Positions 22,928 to 34,890 of a DNA stretch of 64,000 nt are shown here, piece after piece. The stretch comes from Fagopyrum homotropicum (Eukaryota; Streptophyta; Magnoliopsida; Caryophyllales; Polygonaceae). Below the pieces are notes generated by a model. The model made no database searches, was not told where the DNA came from, and saw only the letters and a program-made list of their open reading frames with translations. Each line of letters opens with the position of its first letter. The stretch's first letter is position 1. The translations under genes and the position numbers were made by a program. The DNA lies in the NCBI GenBank assembly GCA_033239125.1, contig BSWB01000001.1, positions 42,071,501-42,135,500 on the forward strand, written 5' to 3'.

Positions 22928-23155
22928 TAAGCATGTCCACGGGTTACCCGTGACCCGGCGGATTTTGACCCGTCAGTGACCCGGCGGGTTACAGGTACGG
23001 GTAAGGGTCGAGGTGATCCCTACCCATGACCCGCCGGGTCTGACCCGTGACCCGGCGGGTCGCCAACCCGGCTGGTTGGCCTTTTACACGGGTTCGGGTC
23101 CGGGTCACCCTTCCCGGACCCTCGACCCGGCGGGTCCAACCCGTGGACATGCTTA
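22928..23155. mobile_element. hAT-like MITE with GACCCGGCGGGTC palindromes
   Basis: 228 bp. The terminal inverted repeats TAAGCATGTCCACGGGTT are perfect over 18 bp at both ends. They are flanked by the 8-bp duplications GATCGATA (22920-22927) and GATCAATA (23156-23163), one mismatch; 8-bp duplications are typical of hAT elements. The inside is GC-rich and made of repeated GACCCG/CGGGTC words in both orientations, so it can fold strongly. The open frame on the minus strand (22989-23237) is not a gene. Confidence 0.85.
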
Positions 23156-23163
23156 GATCAATA

Positions 23164-24401
23164 GATTGATAGATCAAGTCTGAACTCTGATGATGACTCC
23201 GAAGGCACGAAAGATACGAAATGACTCTATCACACAATCAATATCCAAGATCCTAGACCCTTCTGTATAACCAAAATCAAGAGGGAACGATGGTCCCTAT
23301 AGAACCTGGATGTATGCTTGTGAAAAGCCTGGGAAATCCTACTTGATGCACGCAAGGAGAACAACTCAAACAGGTCCAAGCTAAAGTTCGAACAAGACAT
23401 CTCTCACTCTCTACTTCCCGCGCAGAAGCCAACAAATTTGTACTACTCTAGCAAATACTAAAAAGAAAATGTGTTTAATTCAAAGTTAGAGTAATTCTAC
23501 AAGAGGCTCGAATAACCTTAATTATAGGGTCTGGGTCGAGTGGTCTCCAAGCAAAAGATCCCAAGGATAAAAATAAAATAAGATCAATATTCTATAAGAT
23601 ATGGTCTTCTAGGATTGATCATATAATATTTCTAGAAGATATGATTCTCTCAATTTATCTTTAAGCTTCCCTATTAAAAGACTTAAATTATTTACATAAT
23701 AATGAAAATAAACATGGGCTGAAAATTAAAAATTAAAAGCCCAAAATTAAAAAAACTTAACCCATAATTTAAATGGGTTTTTATGGACAGAAAAGTTACA
23801 TAACTAGATGTGAAATTCAGTATAGGAATCCGTCCATCCTCATGGCCATGCATGGTTGGCCCGTTGGTGATTATGTTGATGTTTGGCTGGCCAATTTCGA
23901 CGTTTGCATGGTTGTATGGACTATCCGAAGGATTCCTATGTGTAAGTGCATGAGATAACTCTTTCCTTCGTGTCTTTAATCTCCATCTCCCACATGCTCG
24001 TGTATGAGCCGAACATGTTCTTGTATGATCCATTGCTTTTAGCATAGGATTGATCTATCCTTTCTTCACTTCTTCATTAAGATGGTATCCGTTTATTCCT
24101 CTAGGATGATCATCTTTCCTTTATGACAGATGGTCCAGAAAGTGGTCTTCATCTCCCTTCTAGAATTGGTCTTCATTTCTCTACCGGGAATGATTTCCAT
24201 TCTTCTCTGAAAATGTTTTTCATTTCTCTCGTAGAAATGAATTTGATTATTCCTCTTCTCCTTCTAAGAGTGATCTTCACTCCTTGCTTCCTAGATTCCA
24301 TGGTTATGTCCTTGAAGCGAGCTAGGTCTGGATATGCTTTGACATCAACCCCCATTCTTTAAAAATATTTGACCACGAATCCAAGATGTCTTGTGGGTCT
24401 T
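23164..24401. other. Unassigned DNA between the MITE and the outer Gypsy element
   Basis: No gene recognised. The text (mixed AT-rich and CT-rich blocks, repeated TTCTCTNNNNGAATGATYTTCAT words at 24140-24260) resembles a decayed LTR or its leader, but I found neither a partner LTR nor a primer site. Short open frames here have no recognisable motif. Confidence 0.45.
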
Positions 24402-25107
24402 TGACAAGCCTAAAAACCTATGATCGTTGTGTTTAGCTTAATCAAAGTAGAATTCCGAATTCAACATTTAACCGATTGTATAGTGTGTAAGTAAGGGTCG
24501 AAACCAAGAGAGTTATGGTCAAAGTATTATTTAGATTCAATTATCAATTTTAGTAACCAGGGGGGATTGGATTGCAATATCAAATAAGGTAATAGCAAAT
24601 AAATAACAAGCAAAGATGGTGATAATATGAATGATTTGAAAACTACACTAGGTTAGATTTCTGCATGCATACAACTTGGTTGGTTCTTTTTAGAAGCATT
24701 CGCCAATTGTTCTCATCTTGATCTTATTTATGTGTTAAGTCAACCGGCATTAACACAACTTAACTAGTTTATCGATCCGTAGACCTACAAGATCAAACCA
24801 CAAGTAAGCATTCAAATAAAGATAAAGAGATACATAAAAGATAATCAACCCGTTAATCTTATCATGTAGTTATGTTCCTTTCCCTTAGATAATTACAACT
24901 CGTTATTACCTAGGGGTTTACTACTAGATTAAGGACCCGAACCTAGAATCGAATAAACCTAGACTTTTACATATAATTGTACAACTTAGGTGATCAAACT
25001 AAGTGAGAATAGACATGCAAACATAAGTTAAAGAGCAAGGAACAAAACACAATTGGAAACTGAATATAACTTCTATTAAAAAGACTTACAATCAAATTGC
25101 ATACAAC
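24402..25107 (-). repeat. 3' LTR of the outer element, first segment
   Basis: Aligns base by base with 46128-46833 (for example GCCTAAAAAYCTATGRTCGTTGTG at the start, GGGGGGRTTGGATTGCAATAT inside) at roughly 95% identity. The alignment breaks at ATACAAC|TGATGACATG, the insertion point of the next element. Confidence 0.9.
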
Positions 25108-28100
25108 TGATGACATGAATTATGATCTATATTTAGGCATGTATTTATATAGATTTTCCCTTTATTTTGCATGCATAGACATACATTCATGGCATTTACG
25201 GTTATATTCACCTACTTTGCGAGAATAGAGGTCTACACAGAGTTTTATTGCATTTGTAGGTAATTTGGCGAATTATGGAGCGAAATGACATATTTTATGG
25301 ATCAAGCCTTAAAGCGGGACAAAAATGAGCATAAAAGAAAGTTAGGACGCGCCAAAGTATCTTCTGATACCGTCTGACGCGGACTAGAGTATTTTCTGAT
25401 ACCAGCGGGCTCGATTTTTTTTCAGCCCAAATATTTAGGGTTTTGTCTCTAAACCCTAGATTTATCCCTACATATACCGGATAGCCTTCAACATTAAAAG
25501 GGAGTCAAATTCTTCAAAGGACTTGGAGCCCCCGATGTTAGGGACGCTTGCATTGACGGCCACTTACACCCGAAGAGAGAGTTTGGATCATTGCTTAGGG
25601 AAGATCCCGAGAAGGATGCGATTTGGAGATTGTGTACATCGAGATTATCTTAGGTTTACATTTGGAGACGGATTGACATCCCGTTCTTCATTGTTCCTCA
25701 AGATAGTTGTGAGGATTTCTGTTCCTTTTTTCCGCATTCATTAAACACATACATTGGTTGTTTGGATTTGAGATTGATTATTTGACTATTATTGAGTTTC
25801 GAGGGTTTCTACCTTTTTCTCTATTATATTTAATATTTGATTCAATGACAATGATTGTTGGCTAAAACCCTTTAGCAATTCTAAGATGAAGGGTTGATAG
25901 TTGTGGCTTAGATGATGATAGATTGATCGTAAACAGATTAAACCCTGAGAGTTGCGAGAAACCTCGTCGTCGACCTTTTCCACGGCCTGTTCTTGAGTTC
26001 CACCGTCGTGGTTCTTCAAGATCCAGTCGTGGTTTCCTCTGTCGTATGTCTTTTTGATGACATGAATTATATACCATTATATTCATGCATATTGTAGATG
26101 ATTACCTTAATTTACCTTGCATTTAGAGAGATTTTGTGTACCTTTTAGTTCTATTCAACAAAATGTCGGAAATAGAGGTCTATACGAGTTTTTGATGAAT
26201 TATAGGTAAATGGAGTGGAATTGAAAGCAAAAGTGGAGCAAGGAGCGCCTAAGGTCATTAAGGAAGCTAAAGAAGTCTTAGAGGGATCACAAAGAGCTAA
26301 GGAGTTGCAAAGGAGAAGCATAAAAGAGAGAAAGAAGACGAGCCAAAAGAAGAGCACTTTCTGTTGAAGAAAATCGTGCCATTATACATATAAATCGGAC
26401 GATTTTCTTCTTTAGAAATCGAACGGTTTTGTGTATAAATCGACTAGGTCGATTTCCCTTGTTTTTCAGCTAAATGATAAAGACGATACAAAGCCCAATT
26501 CTTTTGGGCTAGAGGAGGGCTTTGCCAAATGGCCCACTAGCAAGAAACTATAGTTGGGAACCCTGGGAACGAAATCGAGGAGGCGGCAGCGGGAAATCTT
26601 TACACGTTTGAGAAAGATTGAGGATTCTTGGAGAAGGATTGAAGGACTCTAGCCGGAAAGTCAATCTTGATCATTATTTGTGAGATTTCTTTGTTCTATT
26701 GGAATCTTTGTGGTTTTTGAACACGAATTTGAGTTACTTAAGAGATACATTGATCAGTTTCGAGAATTGTTTACAGATTTGAAGGTTATTGAGTTTTTAT
26801 TCAAGATTCGGGTTTATTTACAATATTTCACTCAATCTTTAATTTGATTCGATTTTGAAAATGGTTGGCTAAAACCATTGTGATTCTGGGGAGAATAGTT
26901 GATGATTAAGGCTTAGATGATGATAGACTGAACTCATTCAAACATTTGGACCTTGAGAGTTTAGATTTTAGTTTTGCGATAACAGGAAAATCGGGGTGTT
27001 CTTGAGTAAATCGGCCGATTTAATGATGAACAGCACGATTTATTCTTCTGACGAACTTTAATTGAATTAATCTTTAACCAAAACTAATCCTTGCCTAAAT
27101 CCCAATCTTGTTTAACCTTTTGAACTTCTATTTGAGTGTGTAAAGAGACTTCAAACTTGATTCTACATTTAATAGATTAAAATTACAAGATTTGGGTAAT
27201 AGAGAGACTCAACATCCTTTATTAAGATTTTAAGTATGCTTTCTATTCTTACTTTGGAGAGTCATATCCTGGAGTTTTAGATAGTTAGTTTGAACATAAT
27301 TCTTGTCTTTAGATCTTTCTATATTGCAGCCTCAACAACCCTTATAGAGAGAACCTTTAGACTAGATAAATAGGTTTCAGAACTTCACCGTACGATACCT
27401 ACCTTTGAATACATAATCTTGGCAATATAAACTTTGTCCTTATATCTATAGAAGTGCCTTGAATCGAAAGCCGAAGTCAGATACTTGAATCCTTGGAATC
27501 ATTTTACCCTTATTTGATCACAAAAGCTTTTTGCATTTTCGCTAGATAATTGAAATTGAATTTACTCTCACCAAATCCCTGAGTTCGACTCTGGAATTCT
27601 TACCTCACTACAGCCGATCCGTACACTGCGGGTTCGCTTTGCTTTGAGTTCTAGATATAAATTTAAGACTTTGACGCACACACCTTTTGAGCGAACACCT
27701 TTGCTTTTGCTTTGATCCAAAGTTAGAGATTTGCCTTAACCTAGCCTATGCTTGCCTTTCCTAGGTAGTAGTGAGACTCAACATCCTCTATTTCGGTTTC
27801 GAGTGTCACAACCTTAACCATTTTGGCTTGTCTTTGATTCCCTTGGGTTTTGGCATGGGTGTTTGAGAGTAATTCTTATCCTTTGATCATTTCTATACTG
27901 CAGCCTCAACAACCTTTATAAAGAGAGTCCTTGGGTGAGACAATAGGTTTGGAACTTCACCGTACATAACCTTACATTAGATATACCTTTGCAATCCCGA
28001 CTATGACCTTACATCTATTGAATATCTTGAATCGATTGTCACAATTGGATAGTTGGATTTTTAGAATTGCTGTTTTCCCAATATTAGCAAAGCTTCTATA

Positions 28101-28268
28101 CTTTAATTACTCGACGATTTGTGAACTGAATTTGATCCCTCAAATCCTTGAGTTCGATACTCTGGAATTTCTTGCCTTACTACAGCTGATCCGTACACTA
28201 CGGGTTCACTTTTGCTTAAGTTCTAGATATAAATTTAAGACTTTGACGCACACACTTTTAAGCGAACA
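25108..28268 (+). repeat. 5' LTR of the non-autonomous Athila-like element, split by a solo LTR
   Basis: 25108-26054 + 27698-28268 = 1518 bp. Compared with the right LTR it has about 30 extra bases near 25425-25460 (a repeated TTTAGGGTTTTGTCTCTAAA stretch). A CCACGGCC...GTGG-type motif cluster lies at 25975-26040 and a GCGCCAAAGTATCTTCTGAT...CAGCGG cluster at 25350-25410. The short open frame near 25523 recurs in the right LTR and is not a gene. Confidence 0.9.
26055..27697 (+). mobile_element. Solo Athila-like LTR nested in an LTR
   Basis: 1643 bp, TGATGACATGAATTATATAC...TTTTGAGCGAACA. Flanks CTTTT (26050-26054) and CCTTT (27698-27702) are a 5-bp duplication with one mismatch; the uninterrupted sequence is seen in the partner LTR near 32170. 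The family motif AAATCGGCCGATTT (exact at 27008-27021) has variants at about 26368-26460 and 26985-27050. The CCGTACACTGCGGGTTCGC block is at 27617-27635. Confidence 0.88.
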
Positions 28269-28274
28269 AGTTTT

Positions 28275-28292
28275 TGGCGTCGTTGCCGGGGA
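28275..28292 (+). other. Primer binding site, tRNA-Asp type
   Basis: TGGCGTCGTTGCCGGGGA differs at one position from the complement of the 3' end of plant tRNA-Asp (TGGCGCCGTTGCCGGGGA). Confidence 0.9.
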
Positions 28293-28380
28293 TTTGGTTT
28301 AGGCCAAATTCGGTTGTCGGGCTTGAGAGCTTTTTGCTTTTAATCTTTCCGTATGAGTTTTTGAGTTTTCAGGTTCACCA

Positions 28381-29229
28381 ATGGCTGCATGGAGCTATGA
28401 ACCTGCATTTAATCCAGCCTAGACAGCATGGCAATGTGCTAGGGCGGACCATTATGAATATTTGGAGGAGAAGTATGCCTATTATTGTGTTAGCGACGAA
28501 AGAGAAAGAGAGGAAGCCATTGAGGATGAGCTCACATATTGGGATGAACTTAATCCCCCTCATATGTTTCATGGGCAACCTCCTCAAGTGCAGCCTCCAT
28601 AACAACCATCCGAGGATGGGACACAGATGATGTTGAAAAAGATATTAAAAGTGTTGGACAAGATGGAAGACAAAATAAATGTCATTTCAAAAGATCAAAA
28701 AGCCTTGAAAAAGCATTTATCTAGCAAGGAAGAACTACAAGTTTTGAGCGTTCCTCCGCTCGAATTTGAAGCTCCTCTTGAAGTCCTCATTGGAGAAGAG
28801 GAGGAAGTGGAGAACCTTAGCCAAATTACTGAAACTGTGGCCAAGGTTGAAGAGGATCTAGTTGAGTTGGAAGATATTTTATGTGTGGATCATCATCCCA
28901 ACATGAAACTTGTCCCAAGCCTTGAAGAACTTTGCAAGGTACATTCTCTTACTTCCTTTGAAATTCCTATTAAAATTTCTGATTTTTTCAGGAATGCACC
29001 GGAGAGTTGGAGATCTCTTCCAAAAGAACCTCCTAAGGTGAAGATGAAACCTCCATCAAAATTGTTGAAAGAAGATGCTCCTTGGACTACAAGGAGTGAA
29101 GTTAGCAAGCAGTTCACCGTTAAGGCGATGAAGTGTCTTTTTTCAAGTATGGGGTCATTCACAAGACGAAGACCATACATCATCCCCAAGCTGGAGTTCG
29201 GGAAGATAGGAGGATTCTCGAGAAACTGA
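28381..29229 (+). pseudogene. gag-like ORF of the non-autonomous element, two in-frame stops
   Basis: The ATG at 28381 (MAAWSYEPAFNPA) opens a frame that continues to 29229, broken by TAG at 28420-28422 and TAA at 28600-28602. The protein (282 codons) is rich in Glu, Lys and Leu: YCVSDERE, DELTYWDELNPPHMFHG, a short coiled-coil-like stretch (MLKKILKVLDKMEDKINVIS) and acidic EELCKV segments. I see no capsid or zinc knuckle motif, so it is not a standard Athila Gag. It probably is the leader protein of a non-autonomous lineage. The longest open part is 28627-29229 (200 aa). Confidence 0.7.
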
Positions 29230-29264
29230 TTTCTCAATCTAGGAAAGGATGAGACGCAAGGCTG

Positions 29265-29438
29265 AATTATGTCCCATTAAATCATAGGAAAGCTAGAAGG
29301 ATTCCGGTGAGAATCAAACCGTACAAGCTTGTACGTGGGAGATCTTACCACTTGCCGGTGAAATTAGGAACCAGAACCTTTTTTGAGGAATTTTATGATG
29401 AGTTTGATGAGCAATCCAAGATGTTCAAGGTGCATTGA
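29265..29438 (+). pseudogene. Remnant of integrase C-terminal segment
   Basis: A 57-codon frame contains PYKLVRGRSYHLPVKLGTRT, which matches the conserved integrase stretch PYNLVYGKSCHLPVELEHKA of the complete Athila element in this window. It is followed by FFEEFYDEFDEQSKMFK and a stop. It shows that the 3 kb internal region arose by deletion of nearly all of pol. The conserved post-pol word TTGGGAGGCAACCCAAGG follows at about 29488. Confidence 0.65.
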
Positions 29439-31255
29439 GTCATCTATGGAGATAGGTTCAGCTAGCAACGTTAAACCAAGCGCTTCTTGGGAGGCAACCC
29501 AAGGTAATGCATCTTTTTCACTTTTTCTTTTTCTTAGAATAGTTTAGCGTAGTTTGCTTTGTTTTTGTTTTTTTTCTCGATACGCTCTCGGTTTGTTTGT
29601 GTCATGGGTCGCAGGAACTAGGTATAATCTTGAGGAATTGATGGAAAAAGGCGATGCAAGTGTGCCTAAGGACGTTTTCAAGGAACAAAAGGCAAGAAAT
29701 CGACTTACCAAAAGAAGATTGGTCAATTTAGGCTTCAGAGCAAGTCGATTTTTGGCAACAGGAGAAAAAATCGACCAAAAAATCAACCTCCTCAGAAAAA
29801 AATCGGTCGATTTTTGCCTTAGTGAGAAAAAATAGAAAAAAATCGGGCCGATGAAAAAATCGGGTAGAAAACAAGGCCGATTTTTTTCGAAAAATTGTTT
29901 TGGCTGAAAGGCATTCCCCTTCTTCATTCTTCGACACCGATTGGAGTATTTAGAGTTCCCTATTGAGCTTCTATAGATTCTCACCGCCACCGCCACCGCT
30001 CAATGAATGATTCGCGTTATGTGATTCGCCATCTTACATTGTGAGTACATTTTTCCATCTTTTCTTTTCTTCACATTGGGGACAATGTGAGTTTTAAGTA
30101 TGGGTGGAGGTATTTGTAATACCATTTGCATGTTTTATGTCTTCCATCATATGATTTTGAAAATTTTGAAAAATTTTAATATTTTTGTGCTTCTAGGATG
30201 ATATGATCTCTATGATGAATATTGTTTTGTGGAATAGTTATGATGATTCTTGTATGCTTGAATTGATTTATGACATATGTGGGATTTGAATACTTTGTTA
30301 GAATTTCATGCATGTTTGATAATTTGCTTTCATTCTAAATCATGGTGAGTATTGAAGGTTGAAACCACATTATAAGTTCTTGCACATCTTTTTGAAATGA
30401 TTAAGGTACCTCGATTTTTTTTACTTCTTCTTTATTCATTCAGCCCCTCAATAAAAAATTTTGCCTCCTTTACCTATCCGGGAATTAGGAAGAGTGTAAA
30501 TTTTGGCATGCTTGATGTGGGAGGGCCATGAAAGAAAATTGTGCATTCAAAGTATAGAATATAGGTTTGGGGAAGTCAATCTTGATGATGAGTAACTCGG
30601 CAATATTCACATAGCCGGGTGTTTGTGTCTTGTCAAAGTCGGATTGAGCGATATTCCTAACAGATTATGGTATGTGCATCAAGGGTTTGAGGCATCTCGA
30701 AATTGAGAATCGCTGATCTCCCAGGCTTCTGTTTTTGTGCACCTCTATCCATATTTCCAAAAAGTAAAGTTGAAAAAGAATTTTGTGCTAAAAAGGGAGA
30801 GAAAAGCTCTCAATGGTTGTTGATTCAAGTTGTTAAAGAAAAAGTTGTGTTGTGTTGTTCCTTTTTCCCGGATTTTTGCACCACATTACCTTATGAAAGT
30901 CCCACCCGTTCACGTTTCTTGACCTTTACTTGAAAGACCTTAAGATTTTTGGATTGTTGTTTGGCTTTGTGGTCTAAATTGGATTTCTCATGATTGATTT
31001 TGATATATTGCAAGTTATGATGCATGTTATGATTCTCTTGCATAGTGTGATTATCCTTTCCATGATGTAATTCCTTTTGACCATATGATGATTGTTATTA
31101 GCTATTAAGCGACATTTTAAGGGTGATGTATGAATAGAAGCACAACCAAAATATTGTGGTTTTTCTTTATTTTTGCATATTCAAAATTCATATCATCTTG
31201 TATCTTAAGTTTGAACCTTGCTTGGGGACAAGCAAGAGGCAAGTGTGGGCTATTT
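29439..31255 (+). other. Long 3' untranslated region of the non-autonomous element
   Basis: No gene. At 29695-29890 there are at least five variants of AAAATCGGTCGATTTTT, on both strands. From about 30050 the text follows the usual Athila 3' region (ACATTGGGGACAATGTGAG, TTTAAGTATGGGTGGAGG, then GGGACAAGCAAGAGGC before the LTR). AAGTGTGGGCTATTT just before 31256 serves as the purine-rich tract. Confidence 0.7.
29695..29890. repeat. AAATCGG/CCGATTT motif cluster in the 3' region
   Basis: Variants of AAAATCGGNCGATTTTT recur (near 29728, 29769, 29804, 29850 and 29877). The same word characterises the solo LTR at 26055-27697, not the LTRs that bound this element (CCACGGCCGTGG type). Confidence 0.85.
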
Positions 31256-32741
31256 TGATGACATGAATAATGACCTATAGTTAGGCATGTATTTATATAG
31301 ATTTTCCCTTTATTTTGCATGCATAGACATACATTTATGACATTTACGGTTATATTCACCTACTTTGCGAGAATAGAGGTCTACACAGAGTTTTATTGCA
31401 TTTGTAGGTAATTTAGCGAATTAGGGAGCGAAATGGCATATTTTATGGATCAAGCCTTAAAGCGGGACAAAAATGAGCATAAAAGAAAGTTAGGATGCGC
31501 CAAAGTATCTTCTGATACCGTTTGATGCGGCCTAGAGTATTTTCTGATACCAGCGGACTCGACTTCTTTTCAACCTAAATATTTATCCCTACATATATCG
31601 GATAACCTTCAACATTAAAAGGGAGTCAAATTCTCCAAAGGACTTGGAGCCCCGATGTTAGGGACGCTTGCATTGACGGCCGCTTACACCCGAAGAGAGA
31701 TTTTGGATCATTCCTTAGGGAAGATCCCGAGAAGGACGCGATTTGGAGATTGTGTACATCGAGATTATCTTAGGTTTACATTTGGAGACGGATTGACATC
31801 CCGTTCTTCATTGTTCCTCAAGATAGTTGTGAGGATTTTTGTTCCCTTTTTCCGCATTCATTAAACACATACATTGGTTGTTTGGATTTGAGATTGATTA
31901 TTTGACTATTATTGAGTTTCGAGGGTTTCTACCTTTTTCTCTTTTATATTTAATATTTGATTCAATGACAATGATTGTTAGCTAAAACACTTTAGCAATC
32001 CTAAGGTGAAGGGTTGATAGTTGTGGCTTAGATAATGATAGATCGATCGTAAACAGATTAAACCCTGAGAGTTGCGAGAAACCTCGTCGTCGACCTTTTC
32101 CACGACTTGTTCTTGAGTTCCACGGCCGTGGTTCTTCAAGATCCAGCCGTGGTTTCCTCTGTCGTACGTCCTTTGCTTTTGCTTTGATCCAAAGTTAGAA
32201 ATTTGTCTTAACCTAGCCTATGCTTGCCTTTCCTAGGTAGTAGTGAGACTCAACATCCTCTATTTCGGTTTCGAGTGTCACAACCTTAACCGTTTTGGCT
32301 TGTCTTTGATTCCCTTGGGTTTTGGCATGGGTGTTTGAGAGTAATTTCTTATCCTTTGATCCTTTCTATACTGCAGCCTCAACAACCTTTATAGAGAGAG
32401 TCCTTGGGTGAGACAATAGGTTTGGAACTTCACTGTACATAACCTTACATTAGATATACCTTTGCAATCCCGACTATGTCCTTACATCTATTGAATATCT
32501 TGAATCGATTGCCACAATTGGATACTTGGATCTTTAGAATTGATGTTTTCCCAATATTAGCAAAGCTTCTAAACTTTAATTGCTCGACGATTTGTGAACT
32601 GAATTTGATCCCTCAAATCCCTGAGTTCGATACTTTGGAATTTCTTGCCTTACTACAGCTGATCCGTACACTGCGGGTTCGCTTTTGCTTAAGTTCTAGA
32701 TATAACTCTAAAACTTTGACGCACACACTTTTGAGCGAACA
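31256..32741 (+). repeat. 3' LTR of the non-autonomous Athila-like element
   Basis: 1486 bp, uninterrupted, TGATGACATGAATAATG...GAGCGAACA. CCACGGCCGTGG is exact at 32120-32131, with related words on both sides (32090-32165). The CCGTACACTGCGGGTTCGC block is at 32663-32681. Confidence 0.9.
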
Positions 32742-33248
32742 AGTTTAATCAACCCAATGTAGCAAGGAAGCTTAGAACTCCATACAAAATTACACTTACA
32801 CAAATAGAGCTTTTGTGGGGAAAATGAGGATGATTCTAGCAATCACCCTAGGGCTCTATTTATACTAGAAAATACAGTAAATGGGAGTAAAGTTGTTGTG
32901 TAAACAACCATCTTTAAGGCCATAAAGGTGGCCTAAACAGCCGGGGTAAAGTCCTTTGTGCTAACCCGGAGGCGCGGGCAAGGGTGCCACAGGGGCGATT
33001 TAGGCCAAAACGCACCATCTTCAACTGAGCCACGGGGGCGGCATGGTAGGGCCGCAGGGCCAGGGTCTTTAGTTCTTTGGAACGTGTGACTATTGATCTC
33101 CTTGACATTTCTGGTGTCGATCCGCAGGGGTGGCCCACTGTACCGCGGGGACGGTGACGCAGATTCTTCAGCTTCACAGGTCCGCAAGCATAGGCGTAGG
33201 GGGCGCTAGGCATTGATCTTTAGGGGGTGTCACCACGAGGGCGGTGTG
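32742..33248 (-). repeat. 3' LTR of the outer element, second segment
   Basis: Resumes at TTTAATCAACCCAATGTAGC, which corresponds to 46833-46851 in the other LTR. 32935-33240 is GC-rich with repeated motifs of the type CCGCGGGGACGG, GCGCGGGCAAGGGTGCC and GGGGCGGC, which is the family motif of this element. It ends at the GTGTG duplicated by the Athila insertion. Confidence 0.8.
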
Positions 33249-34890
33249 TGTTCGCCCCTAGAGGTGTGTGCAAATAAGTTTTAAATTTATAAAACTAGAA
33301 TCAAGCAAGCGAACCCGCAGTGTACGGATCGACGTAGTTAAGCAAGAATTCCAGAGTATCGAACACAGGGATTTGGGTGGAGCGAACTCGATTGCAGATT
33401 ATCAAGCAAATAAATATGGGAGTTTTGCAGATATTGGGAAAACAACAATCCTAAAGTTTCAGGTATCCAGTTGCGGCAATAGATTCAAGATATACTAATG
33501 ATGTAAAGACAGAGTGGAGATATGCAAAGGTATACTAATGTAAGGTAATCGTACGGTTGAGGTTCCAAAAACCTTATGTAACTCACCTACAAAGCACTCT
33601 CTATACAGGTTGTTGAGGCTCAATATAGAAAGATTTTAGAGATGAGAATTAGTGTCAAATACCCAAACTTATAATCTAAAGATCAAGACTAACTTAACCG
33701 ATTGAGGTTGTTGAGGCTCGCAATCGAGGTAGAGGTTGTTGAGGCTTCACTACCACCTAGAAAAGACAAGTCTAAACTAAGCTAAAGCAAATCTTTAACT
33801 TTGGATTAAAGTAAAAGCAAGTTCGTAAACTAAAGGGAAATCACGGTTAGTTCTTGAGGTTCCACGGCCGTGGACTCAAGAACATACCGTAATTTAGGGT
33901 TGTCGGCGATTCTCTCTAACTCTCAGGGTCTAATCTGTTTGCGATTGATCTATCATCACCTATGCCACAACTATCAACCCTTCACCTTAGAATTGTTAAG
34001 GGTTTTTAGCCAATAACAGTCATATTGATATCAATTCAAGAATTAAAAGATAAAAAGATGAAAACTTTCAAGAACTTTCAATAATCTTCAATTCAATCTC
34101 AAAGTCACAAAGAGAATAAGCAATGTCAAAAGATTCACAATAGAACAAATAATCGTAACTCTAGGAAAGAAAAGAAAACGGGATGTCAATCCGTTTTCCA
34201 AATCGAACCTAGTCAAGAAGAGAGATCTTCTTGCAAAAACTTCCAAGAACTACGATCTTCCGCCAATCCGGAGATCTCAACAGCAATCTCCACCAAAAGT
34301 GCGAGATTAGAGGAATTCCAAAAACGAGCGTCGATCTCTTCAAAGAGATGTCAATTGCTTCCAAGCAAACTAAGCAAAACGTCTTCGTGTCTAAGCGGCG
34401 AAGAATGAGGGCAAACGGGTATCCAAGGTCGTAAGCGAGGTGACGGAAATCTTGCTTCGTCCGTCTTTTTATAGTGTAGGGCAAAATGTCGGCCCGGCCC
34501 AATCTTTAAAAGATCGTGGCTTCAAAGTGTGGCGAAAAGATTCGCCAAGATCACGGTCGTGGAAGTGTTCCACGACCGTAATTTAGGGCGTAATTTAGGG
34601 TAAGAACGTGATTCTTCCCTAAACTCGTGCATTCCTCAAACTAAGACTCCAAATTGCTTCCAAGAAGTGTCCTCGATCTATGGACATATCAACTCAACTC
34701 TCCTTTGCTCGATTCCGTTCGGAAATAGCTCCAAATCACCTATAATCAACATAGAACTAGTGTAGACATCCACATCGACAATATAGGCAATACTAGCTCA
34801 CATATGCATAAAGATCAATCAAAGACTATCAATATGAATCAAATACATTTAGAAAACGTGCCTAAAATATCACAATATTTCATGCTAACA
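33249..34890 (-). repeat. 3' LTR of the Athila element
   Basis: 1642 bp. On the minus strand a TATA-like box TATAAAAA lies at 34466-34473. The hairpin ACGGTCGTGGAA-gtg-TTCCACGACCGT (34553-34579, two perfect 12-bp arms) lies about 80 bp upstream of it in U3. TCCACGGCCGTGGA (33861-33874) lies downstream in R/U5. The GCGAACCCGCAGTGTACGG block (33310-33328) is near the 3' end. Confidence 0.95.
34553..34579. promoter_or_regulatory. Perfect 12-bp inverted repeat in U3 of the Athila LTR
   Basis: Arms ACGGTCGTGGAA and TTCCACGACCGT are separated by three bases, about 80 bp upstream of the TATA-like box. An identical copy is at 44336-44362 in the other LTR. It could be a dimer-type protein binding site or a hairpin in read-through RNA; the sequence alone does not decide. 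Confidence 0.7.

Larger units (their letters stand above)
25108..32741 (+). mobile_element. Non-autonomous Athila-like Gypsy element, plus strand
   Basis: LTRs TGATGACATGAAT...GAGCGAACA at 25108-28268 (split) and 31256-32741; tRNA-Asp-type primer site at 28275-28292. The internal region is 3.0 kb and contains a gag-like pseudogene and a scrap of integrase tail but no RT, so it is a deletion derivative (LARD-like). The left flank is ACAAC; the right flank, ACAAG or AAGTT depending on where the LTR is cut, gives no clean duplication. The two LTRs differ by several per cent, so the insertion is not recent. Confidence 0.88.
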
